This document shows, in pieces, positions 54,370 to 64,000 of a DNA stretch of 64,000 nucleotides. A program made the translations under genes and the position numbers. Positions within the stretch are counted from its first letter, which is position 1, and every line of letters starts with the position of its first letter. This DNA is from Tetraselmis striata (Eukaryota; Chlorophyta; Chlorodendrophyceae; Chlorodendrales; Chlorodendraceae): assembly GCA_006384855.1 (NCBI GenBank), contig VCJN01003431.1, positions 82,346-146,345 on the forward strand, in the 5' to 3' direction. The notes beneath the pieces are model-generated. The model was not told where the DNA came from, made no database searches, and worked only from the letters and a program-made list of their open reading frames with translations.

Positions 54370-55609
54370 CTGCGCTGCGTCTGGTGGGCAAGCGCCGCCC
54401 TCCGACCCTCCTCCGGCATCCACTGGCGGTGACGACACCTCCGGCTACTGCAGCTGGAACGCCTGCGCCGACGCCGCCCCCGAGTGGGACAACTGGTGCA
54501 GCCAGTCCCGGTCCAACTGCGAGGACAGCTGCGAGGCCGGCATGTGGTGCGCTGCTTCTCGCCCTCCTCCGGCATCCACTGGCGGTGATGACACCTCCGG
54601 CTACTGCAGCTGGAACGCCTGCGCCGACGCCGCCCCCGAGTGGGACAACTGGTGCAGCCAGTCCCGGTCCAACTGCGAGGACAGATGCGAGGCCGGCGTG
54701 TGGTGCGCTGCTTCTCGCCCTCCTCCGGCATCCACTGGCGGTGACGACACCTCCGGCTACTGCAGCTGGAACGCCTGCGCCGACGCCGCCCCCGCGTGGG
54801 ACAACTGGTGCAGCCAGTCCCGGTCCAACTGCGAGGACAGCTGCGAGGCCGGCGTGTGGTGCGCTTCGTCTGGTGGGCAAGCGCCGCCCTCCGGCCCTCC
54901 TCCGGCATCCACTGGCGGTGATGACACCTCCGGCTACTGCAGCTGGAATGCCTGCGCCGACGCCGCCCCCGCGTGGGACAACTGGTGCAGCCAGTCCCGG
55001 TCCAACTGCGAGGACAGCTGCGAGGCCGGCATGTGGTGCGCTGCCTCTGGTGAGCAAGCGCCGCCCTCTGACCCCCCTCCAGCATCCACTGGCGGTGACA
55101 ACACCTCCGGCTACTGCAGCTGGAACGCCTGCACCGACACCGCCCCTGAGTGGGACAACTGGTGCAGCCAGTCTCAGTGGCACTGCGAGCACAACTGTGA
55201 GCATGGTGCTTGGTGTGCTGCCTCTGGTGGGCAAGCGCCGCCCTCCGACCCTCCTCCAGCATCCACTGGCGGTGATGACACCTCCGGCTACTGCAGCTGG
55301 ACCGCCTGCGCCGACACCGCCCCCGAGTGGGACAACTGGTGCAGCCAGTCCCGGTCCAACTGCGAGGACAGATGCGAGGCCGGCGTGTGGTGCGCTGCTT
55401 CTCGCCCTCCTCCAGCATCCACTGGCGGTGATGACACCTCCGGCTACTGCAGCTGGAATGCCTGCGCCGACGCCGCCCCCGCGTGGGACAACTGGTGCAG
55501 CCAGTCCCGGTCCAACTGCGAGGACAGCTGCGAGGCCGGCGTGTGGTGCTCCACTCCCGTTGCAGGGCTGGGCAGGAAGAGAGCCAGGTCAAAGATGCTC
55601 CTGCTGTAG
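54370..55609 (+). pseudogene. Truncated WSC-gene copy: seven Cys-rich repeats
   Basis: The 3' part of the WSC gene (from about 43660) recurs with seven GYCSWNAC/WDNWC repeats in place of four. Signal peptide, N-terminal domain and WSC domain are absent. The sequence is joined to antisense recombinase DNA, and an open frame runs through the junction from 54257, so a chimeric protein of up to 450 residues could be made, but it lacks a signal peptide. Confidence 0.75.
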
Positions 55610-57018
55610 CTACCATGGACTGTGGCGCAAGAAGGCGCCAAGGCATCAAGAACACCGTGCCTCACTGAAAAGCTGAGACACGTTAAGCTCGCAATGTGGG
55701 GCTTGTCTCGTTCTGCGCCAGCCGGGTGTGGTGATGTGAATAGCTGCACCTTTCAATATTCTGCGCTGCCAGATTTGTAAGTCAAGATGCAAGCCAATAA
55801 AGGACAGATGAATCCGCTGCGCGCTCATATCCAGCTAGACCGGACACATAACTGTCAACTGCGCATCATTTCTGCTCTCCTATGCCGACGAATGCAGCCT
55901 GAGAATTGCAGCTCAGAGATTGTCAGTCACGAGTCTGGCACCCGAGCTACTGCCGAGCGCTTGCAGTACCGGTGTCCTCAGGGCAAGAGAACGAGATGGG
56001 GCTGCCAATGCCATCAAAAGGGGCGACATTGTGCCGGCACATACTACGCTGCCTTCCTTTCCTTACCATGTTGGTCATACAGAAGAAATGGCACCATCCG
56101 CCACCGCTGCCGTGTCCACAAGCTCAGATAGCACATGCATGTGCCCAACTCTACGTGCTCTACAATCAACAGGCTTCGGCACTAGCAGTCTGCATTGTTG
56201 TCAGTGTCAGACGTCTGCTGTCTGATGCGCATTTGGCGGAATGTGCTGCAGAGCTGCCAATTATCACCACTGCATACGGTATCCAATTAGGAAATTTTGC
56301 CTCCACAACGACTGCACTTGGCGAGTGTCAAGGGGGACGTTGGACAGGATGGCTCCCTGCGCAACACCAGCACATTCATTCAGAATACTGTAGTACGGGA
56401 GGCAGATGGCGTGGTGTTTGATTACATGCTGTTGCACACCTCATAAATGATTACCGGATCATACACTCGGTTTCTCTCTCTCTCTCTCTCTTTCGCTCTC
56501 TCTTCAGCTCGCCCCCTTTGCTCCGCATTCATACATGACATGACACCAGCACCCGGATTCATGCATATGAACATTACTGTTATATATACATATATATGTG
56601 TATACATACATGTATAATATTATATATAAACATACATACATATATTCATTTTTATAGTATGCAGTATAAGATATGTGCATGGAAGTACAACGGACACGGT
56701 ATGCCATGCTATAGATATTTGATTAAAGTATACAATTGCGAGGCATACACGACTACATAGAATCATCCGCCATTGAAATTGAAATTTCTTACAACTTGGC
56801 TCCTGCTTGGTCTTTGATGTCAAACATGTCAGCTGTCTTACGGCCCGGCTGCACAAACCCGCATAGGGTCCACTAGTGAAAGCTCGTAGTGCGCAGGCCT
56901 CTGAGGGCCAGGATTCTCGTCTAATATCATGTCCCCATCGCGATACTGCGGCTACGAGTGCACATTTGGCTGGATGAACGCGCAGACGCGGGAGGGATCT
57001 CCATGATGCATGCATGAG
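55610..57018. repeat. Duplicated 3' flank of WSC gene
   Basis: Copy of 44047-45600, including the CT microsatellite (~56473-56495). It ends at the unit boundary, where CATGCATGAGCTG of the WSC flank runs into CTGGTACGAGGC of the channel exon with a 3-base overlap (CTG). Confidence 0.8.
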
Positions 57019-59741
57019 CTGGTACGAGGCTATGTGGTCAAACGTCCACGACAGCTCGGACTGCTCGCGCAGCGCGGCGTAAAACATGTCCTCGTACCCC
57101 AGGCGCGCCGCCAGCACGAGCGGGGAGTAGCCCTTGCGGTTGCGGCTGCTCTGGTTGAGCTTGCTCTTGTACTCGGAGCACAGGTAGCGGTACGCCTCCG
57201 GCTTTCGGTGGTACACAGTCATGTGGAGCGCCGTGTTGCCGTGGCTGTCACGCATGTTGATGTCGGCTCCGTGCTCAATGAGCAGGTCGATCAGTTTGGT
57301 CTGGTCCTTCCACTGCATCACCGTTTGGGAGACGGCAAACGACAGCGCATACTCCCCTGCCGCAGGCCGGCATGACAAGGGTGACTCAATAGCTCAGCAC
57401 TGACAACGCCACCATGATTGCGCCCAACCAGGCAACACCCAATCCAGTCTGGGGCTGGATGTGTGCTCAGAGCCGGGGACACCCGCCGCAATGATGGCGG
57501 CACGGGGCCTGCGACGTGGCGTATGGTACAGGTAGATGGATGTTTTCTGGCGTGCAGCCCCGCACTCGCACTTGCCCAACCGCCCACCAATGCGCAGGAT
57601 ACTCCTGTAAGGCCATTCCTCCATTTTGAGGAGAGGGGAGCTGACCTAGACCGGGGATATATTTTGAGCTCCCCCTCCACCTCGTCAGATGAAGGGCATG
57701 GTTACAAGGATAGCGTCCCGAGAAAGCACGGAAGAAGAGAAACCCCAAGCCTCCATCTCGTTCGTAATGTGTTATTTCTACAACTTCATGCACTATGAAC
57801 CATCATGTAATTAATTGTGACGTGTGGCATGCACTTCCAACCACGATGTGATCCACCCCTGCCTCTTCCCCACCCCAACTGCTTGTGGCAAGCCACCAAT
57901 ACGCAGAGGGGGTGGGAGAAAGATAAGAGAAATAGCCCAGGGTCGTGACCGGCCGAGGCTGCACTTGGGTGCGGGATGCGATGTTCGGCTAGTGGGGGCT
58001 GTGTAATGGTTTCGGAGCAATTACAGCGCACCGACGAGCGGTCGCGCGGCACGTAAAAGTAAAGTTCGCCCCGGGACATCGGCCGAAGCCGCCCCGGCAC
58101 TTGACCTCGTGCGCCAACTGCAGTCGTAGGTCTGGCATAGCCGTTAGACCATTGCCTCATTCGAACCCCGAAGGGCTAATGCATCAACCGGGTAAACCCG
58201 GGACACGCCGGGCCGATATTGCCGAAATACATCGGCCAGGAATCGAACCCGGGTCTCTCGCATACGAGACGACCGCTCTACCGAGCGGACAAGGGATGTA
58301 CCGGCACGTGTTGCCGTCGTTATGCTGCCGGCACGCTATCCGCTCGCCCACTGGCAACTTGCATAACTGCCCAGAGATCTTTTGAGCAATCATTTGCCCA
58401 CAATAACACCGCCTAGCGACGGCGTTGGGTAGCGGGCGGGCGAAAGGAGAGTCAAGGGGATCTGTGAGATGGCTGGCTGAGTGATGTGTACAGGTGGTTC
58501 AATTCTTGTCGCGGGCCGGCGAGGCAGCGACATGCGCGCGCCGACCGTGCACCGTCAGACGACGTCAGCTGGGCGCCAAGTACTGTTAAAGTACTGATTT
58601 CGAACCTGCCGAAATTTACGGACATACCGTCGACAGGGATGAACCCCCCCCCCCCCCCCCCCCGCCTCCCCCCGTGCGTATCCCGGTGAAATTCTGTCCT
58701 AAACCCTTAGGTATCTGAATCGGAATGGCCTAACCGAACCCATAATCATGCTGGGTTACCAACATCCTAGGATGTCAGAGGATAATCCTGACATATGGAA
58801 ATTTGTCCTTAAAAACACGGTCTAACGCGAGAATCCTGTTGTCCTGGGTTATCCTTGTCCTAGGATATCCTAGGATGTGTCCTGTTCCGCCACCCCAGGA
58901 TCATCGGATCATCGACGTCTGCTGTCACACCGCTCACACATGCTACTCTGCCGCGGCATGCTTGTGTAAGTGTGCGTGGCAGTTGGAGGATTGCAGGGGA
59001 GAAAAGAAGGGGGGGGGTACCGTAGTAGCATCCCGGGTTGGTTGTTTTGTCGAAGAACGCCCCGATGGCGCGGCAGTGGATGAAGTCGTACTTCTGCTGA
59101 TCTGTCATCAGTCCCTTCTCGATGGCCACCTTCACGTGGTTCTCGAGCAGCTCCTTGACGATCCCGTGCTTCCCGTTCACGACCGCGATGTGCAGAAGGG
59201 TCTCCCCCTCATAAAAGGAGAAGCTGCGTTGGTTCAGCGCGTTGGTCCTGTCTGTTGCGTCCTGAGAGCCGCCTCCTTGGGCCTTAGGGTCGCGCAGCTG
59301 GTAGGGCAGGAACAGCACGCTGGGGTAGGGGTTGCCATGCAGCTTCGGCCGCTCCTCCGTCACTGCCAGCTGCTTGTCCCTCAAAGAGTCCAGCAGCTGC
59401 ATCGCACGGTCAAACTGGCCTAGCAGAAATGCGTACGTCACCACGTTCTCGCCAAACAGGCCCCGCTGCAGCACGCTGTAGTCCGACCAATCGGGCCCCC
59501 AGTTCCAGAGTTCAGTCTTGTCGGACCACAGCTCCCAGATGGGGCGCTCCTCTGCAGCCTTTGCGGTAGAGTTGAGCTTCTCCAGCGGCCCTGGCGCCGT
59601 GGCCGTTTTCATGTTCTTCACCGTCGTCGTGTGCCTTCCTGTCGTGTTCCGCTCCGCCATGCCTTGCTTTTTCCGAGCCTGGTCGCTGCAGCATTTCACA
59701 TACTGAAAAGCCGTCACCGCCTTCTCCGGCTCTACCTGCAT
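57019..59741 (-). pseudogene. Truncated TRPV channel copy
   Basis: Exon 1 copy 59741-59021 is nearly identical to 51368-50648. The exon 2 copy starts at 57356 but stops matching at 57019, after SELSWTFDHIASYQ. All membrane spans and the pore are missing, and the frame runs on into unrelated flank sequence. At most it could give an ankyrin-only fragment of about 350 residues. Confidence 0.85.
58055..58301 (-). mobile_element. tRNA-derived SINE with target-site duplication
   Basis: A 247-bp insertion flanked by CGGCACGT (58047-58054 and 58302-58309); unit A keeps the empty site. On the minus strand it opens with a tRNA-like head of ~75 bases: GGTAGAGCGG near an A box, an anticodon arm reading CTCGTAT (CGT, Thr-like), the B box GGTTCGATTCC, and an acceptor-like pair TACATC/GATGTA. 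The D-loop is too short for a working tRNA. A non-tRNA body follows and the element ends TTTACTTTT. Pol III transcription is expected from the boxes, with mobilisation by a LINE. Confidence 0.75.
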
Positions 59742-59756
59742 CGCGGCGCCCACTAC

Positions 59757-61690
59757 AGTCAGCTAATGATACGAGCTATGCCGACCTGAGCACGATGCCA
59801 CCGTGTAGTGACGGGCTCGGTGCAGCCAACAGTCTGGAGGCATGTAGACGGGGGCATGCACAGCCTGGATAAAGCGAAATGTGCTGAATGCAGAGCAGAG
59901 CGGAGCAGCTCCATACCTCGGCTGTGGAGTGCTCCCCCTGCACCAGCCACTCCTTACGCTTGTGCTGCAAATCTCGATACCAGGAGATGCAGTATCCAGG
60001 GCCATACCCTGCGCACACCGGCACACCACCGCCCATCGGCTCAGCTGGTACGTGCTCAAGCCAAACATAGCACCCCCTCCCCCACCACTACCACCCATGA
60101 CTCACCCACCGCCACCAACCCCCCCCCCTCCCCCACCGCCCCCACCCTCTGCATCGGTTTCTCCCTGGCCAGCCGTGGGCTGGATGGGATTCCCAGGGGA
60201 GGCACTGCGCACGCTAAAACAGTCGGAGCGCATCGGGCGCCCAAACCCTCAGGCATCAGCCAGCCGCCGCGCAACAACCCTCGTCCTGCGGCGGTAGCTC
60301 GCCGCCACGAGCTGCGTGCGTACCTGTCAGAAACTGGCTGCTGGAACCATCATCCATCTCGACCGCCTGATGCGTTCGCTGGCGGCCGCGCTGCAGCGGC
60401 TCCCTGTCGGCGGTGCCAGGCTATATTCTGGCGTGCTGCGTGAGCCTTCGCGACGTTGCGGCGAAACTGCCTGTCGGCGGCCGCACGCGCGCGCATATGC
60501 GCGCTCAAAAGGCGTGAAGCATACAATCCATAGTGAGCAGGATACATAAGGGCATCTAACGGTGTTGACGACATGCGGCTGCATGCCTTGTGGGGGGGGG
60601 GGGGGCGGGGGGGTGGGGGGGTCTCGTCGAGGGATACATGCCGCCGCCAGCAACATTCAACCTGAAGTAACAGGAGTTCGTACTACGGGTAGTGACCTTC
60701 GTACGTACAATGGCTACCTGTACTGGTGTCTCATAGTACATCAGCACCACAAACCACCCGGGCGGAGACCCGCACGGCGGCGCGGAACAACTCACGACAG
60801 TTCATGCAGTTCTACACACTAGCGTCTATACCTGTAGGTAGAAAGCCTACCGACCTGGAGGAACGTTGTCGCAGAAGGGGGGCGCTAAAGCAACTGTACA
60901 ATGGCCTGAAGGCAGCAGGACGGCAGCCCAAACCGGGCGTGCTGTACTGTCAATATCACCAGCTTGATAAATGAGGCACATGTGCGCTATGAACATGCGC
61001 GTGCGCCGGGTGCAGGCCGCAAGCGGGAAGGGGCACATACAATAAGGGGTAATAACACGTGTTCGTCGGGAGTGAGATGTTCCCGGCACAGTACCCCGGA
61101 CACAAATGTAGCGCTGCCGTCTTGGCCGAAAGTGGTATGTCCTGCTGGAAACCCGTCATCTAGTGCCTGTGATTGTGATGTTGCCTGCAGGGGCAACATG
61201 TGACGCCGAGCCCCAGCAGTAGCAGGTCGCATGCAGTAGCAGTGTGCATGCTGGCGCTACTCGTACCTTCACTACTCTTGCGGCAGCAGCACGATAATGC
61301 GCGGGCCACCAGTACAGGTAGCCTGATGTGCTGTGCTCTTATTGGTCCATTTGTTACTGACCTTCACAGCTCGTGTGAATTAATTTAACAACAGTTGAAT
61401 TAGGGTTAGCAAAGCAGGGGGCGCACAGTTTTGCCAAAACGGTGTCAGACCTCGTACAACGTTTGGCACAGGGCGCAGGCCCCAAAGCACGCATGAATCA
61501 AAGGGTTGGGAAGGGTGGGTGGGCTAGCTGGAAGCTGGCGCAAAGGCAGAAGGTGGAGACACCGCCGCGTCGCGGGGCGTCATATCGGGGTGAGGGATGG
61601 ACGTGGGCACGGCGGTAGCGTACTTACTAGCCGCGTATGGCGGAATTGTAACGTCGGGTAACACCCGTCGTACTTAGCCCTATGCAATTC
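59757..61690. other. Unit B copy of 51385-53362
   Basis: Same content; the G run is shorter (60593-60623) and a few small indels occur (for example loss of about 14 bases near 61337). Confidence 0.6.
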
Positions 61691-61714
61691 AAACCTCTAT
61701 AATTCTCAATATGA

Positions 61715-62690
61715 CCATTAGCAAAGCAGGGGGGCTCGCAGTTTGCCACCATGTCGCCATTTGGCGTGGCAGCCTGGCTGGTTTGACCGCCCCAGGGGGT
61801 CATCCAGCCAGAGAGGTGCCATGCTGCCGGACACGGCAGCACTGTTGGGTCGATGTAGTCGAGCACCACGCCGGACTCCATCGCCCAGCCGCCGAAGTAC
61901 TTGATCTTCTGCATCGTCACGCTGATCACGTACGCGGCTGTTGTGGCTCCCTTGCGGAGGGAGTGGGACGTCCACGCAAACCCCGCGGGGGGGGGGGGGG
62001 GGGGGGGGGGGGGGCTCGTGCGCTGCTGTCAACACCAGTTGCAACCAACTGGTGAGGGTGTCCGCCGTCCCTTTGGCCTGCCCCTCGGGCTGGCTGATGG
62101 CCCATCGCGCCGCTAGCACGCGGCCGCCGGCGAACACCTGACGGGCGGCATCAAAGTAGTGCAGCAGCGCCGCGATGTCGGCATGCGCTGACGCTAGCAA
62201 CTAACACGACAACTTCTTGCTTGCATCCGCGCCACGCTGGCCTTTCCGGTCACGATGGTGTAGGAGGATCCTGCCGTCCGGGCCGACCGTGAGGTCGCCC
62301 GTACGACACTCCACCCCCGCTCCTCCGCGGCAGAAAAACAGACAAAGCACGACGACCGCCAGGTTGGCGCGGAACAGCTCCACGTGCACCACAGTACTTG
62401 GGTCCGTGCCCCAGGTAGGTTCCCAGCTCCAGCCATAGGGCTTTTGCCAGGGTCGGGGCTTTCAGCACCACACGCGCGGGCAATGGGGCCCGCATCAGCT
62501 CGGGGTTTAGCGTCACCTGCGACCGCCGCAAAGGCCCTTGCGGACCCTGCTCACCAGATCGCCCAGAGCCCTCGGCTCCCGGCCATGGTCCTTGAAGAAG
62601 TTGTTGACGACCGACAGGTAAGGCTGCAAGCTGGAAGCTTTGATCGTCCCCAGGTTGCCCAACTACGTGACGTACCGTGCCATAGTCCCG
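61715..62690 (-). pseudogene. Tyrosine recombinase remnant, copy 2
   Basis: Second copy of 53385-54360 with the same stops and the same homopolymer position (61988-62014) at a slightly different length. A few additional single-base indels are present (for example near 61783 and 62420). Confidence 0.8.
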
Positions 62691-62697
62691 GGGTGCG

Positions 62698-63270
62698 CTG
62701 CGCTGCGTCTGGTGGGCAAGCGCCGCCCTCCGACCCTCCTCCGGCATCCACTGGCGGTGACGACACCTCCGGCTACTGCAGCTGGAACGCCTGCGCCGAC
62801 GCCGCCCCCGAGTGGGACAACTGGTGCAGCCAGTCCCGGTCCAACTGCGAGGACAGCTGCGAGGCCGGCATGTGGTGCGCTGCTTCTCGCCCTCCTCCGG
62901 CATCCACTGGCGGTGATGACACCTCCGGCTACTGCAGCTGGAACGCCTGCGCCGACGCCGCCCCCGAGTGGGACAACTGGTGCAGCCAGTCCCGGTCCAA
63001 CTGCGAGGACAGCTGCGAGGCCGGCGTGTGGTGCGCTTCGTCTGGTGGGCAAGCGCCGCCCTCCGGCCCTCCTCCGGCATCCACTGGCGGTGATGACACC
63101 TCCGGCTACTGCAGCTGGAATGCCTGCGCCGACGCCGCCCCCGCGTGGGACAAACTGGTGCAGCCAGTCCCGGTCCAACTGCGAGGACAGCTGCGAGGCC
63201 GGCGTGTGGTGCTCCACTCCCGTTGCCAGGGCTGGGCAGGAAGAGAGCCAGGTCAAAGATGCTCCTGCTG
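62698..63270 (+). pseudogene. Truncated WSC-gene copy: three Cys-rich repeats
   Basis: As at 54370 but with three repeats. One added A near 63152 (WDKLVQPVPVQL) shifts the frame in the last repeat, and another added base near 63226 follows, so the final repeat is broken. Confidence 0.75.
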
Positions 63271-64000
63271 TAGCTACCATGGACTGTGGCACAAGTAGGC
63301 GCCAAGGCATCAAAGAACACCGTGCCTCACTGAAAAGCTGAGACACGTTAAGCTCGCAATGTGGGGCTTGTCTCGTTCTGCGCCAGCCGGGTGTGGTGAT
63401 GTGAATAGCTGCACCTTTCAATATTCTGCGCTGCCAGATTTGTAAGTCAAAGATGCAAGCCAATAAAGGACAGATGAATCCGCTGCGCGCTCATATCCAG
63501 CTAGACCTGACACATAACTGTTCAACTGCGCATCATTTCTGCTCTCCTATGCCGACGAATGCAGCCTGAGAATTGCAGCTCAGAGATTGTCAGTCACGAG
63601 TCTGGCACCCGAGCTACTGCCGAGCGCTTGCAGTACCGGTGTCCTCAGGGCAAGAGAACGAGATGGGGCTGCCAATGCCATCAAAAGGGGACATTGTGCC
63701 GGCACATACTACGCTGCCTTCCTTTCCTTACCATGTTGGTCATACAGAAGAAATGGCACATCCGCCACCGCTGCCGTGTCCACAGCTCAGATAGCACATG
63801 CATGTGCCCAACTCTACGTGCTCTACAATCAACAGGCTTTGGCAATAGCAGTCTACATTGTTGGCAGTGTCAGACGTCTGCTGTCTGATGCGCATTTGGC
63901 GGAATGTGCTGCAGAGCTGCCTATTACCACCACTGCATAAGGCATCCAATTAGCAAAAGTGTCTCCACAACGCCTGCAACGACTGCACTTGGCGAGTGTC
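63271..64000. repeat. Third copy of WSC 3' flank (partial)
   Basis: Matches 44047-44775 and 55610 onward with several single-base indels. The copy continues past the window. Confidence 0.75.

Larger units (their letters stand above)
48716..57018. repeat. Segmental duplication unit A (8303 bp)
   Basis: Sequence from 48716 recurs from 57019 to the window end at high identity (49075 corresponds to 57378). The unit contains the 5' part of the channel gene, a YR pseudogene and the truncated 3' part of the WSC gene. Confidence 0.85.
57019..64000. repeat. Segmental duplication unit B (runs past window end)
   Basis: Near-identical repeat of 48716-57018, shortened by fewer Cys-rich repeats and changed by the SINE and LINE differences. 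It is not known whether a third unit follows. Confidence 0.85.

Noticed and set aside
53925..55655. A 576-codon minus-strand open frame rich in Arg/Ser/Cys across the Cys-rich repeats
   Set aside because: It is the antisense of the in-frame repeat array; a repeat period divisible by three keeps all frames open. The same happens at 43280-44092 and 62250-63320.
58227..58300. Functional tRNA-Thr gene
   Set aside because: The D-loop is several bases too short and the acceptor stem has a mismatch; the target duplication and downstream body fit a SINE better.

Overview
The window looks like nuclear DNA of a GC-rich unicellular eukaryote. Genes have several short GT-AG introns whose reading phases join up, homopolymer C/G runs of 12-50 bases are common, and a TRPV-type channel and a WSC-domain secreted protein are present. 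A green alga of the prasinophyte kind is my best guess; this is inference and cannot be proven from the sequence.

Layout. 1-1.6 kb: remnants of a Mutator-like (MULE) transposase and a LINE 3' end. 1.7-6.4 kb: a decayed non-LTR-like reverse transcriptase element. 6.6-11.04 kb: an intron-rich gene of unknown function, with nine phase-consistent introns downstream of a disturbed second exon. 11.1-14.3 kb: satellites and dispersed repeats. 14.3-29.6 kb: a tyrosine-recombinase (YR) element bounded by split direct repeats (A1 - ORF - B1 - A2 - B2). Its single gene is interrupted by a 12.1 kb MULE (16189-28294) with inverted termini and a 10-bp target-site duplication. Removing the MULE and one 96-bp intron leaves a frame of exactly 825 codons. 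The MULE carries a complete three-exon DDE/SWIM transposase on the minus strand. On the plus strand it carries cargo: a coiled-coil protein with a possible Ulp1-like region, and a multi-exon protein with a putative SAM-methyltransferase domain. It also holds two arrays of a repeated ACAATCT-core motif.

29.6-33.5 kb: a 5'-truncated LINE, then a second, smaller split-direct-repeat element without a recombinase. 33.5-41.1 kb: hairpins, another LINE 3' end, a broken LINE-like region (zinc finger, RNase H, zinc knuckle, E-x-K nuclease) and dispersed repeats. 41.1-44.05 kb: a four-exon gene for a secreted protein with a WSC domain and four Cys-rich repeats. 46.99-51.37 kb (minus): a two-exon TRPV-like channel gene. 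From 48716 to the end lies a tandem 8.3 kb duplication. Each unit joins the 5' part of the channel gene, a YR pseudogene and the 3' part of the WSC gene. Unit B (57019 onward) truncates the channel gene and carries a tRNA-derived SINE that unit A lacks; unit A carries a LINE 3' end that unit B lacks.

Most of the window is therefore mobile DNA, much of it nested. The likely host genes are the 6.6-11 kb gene, the WSC gene and the TRPV gene.
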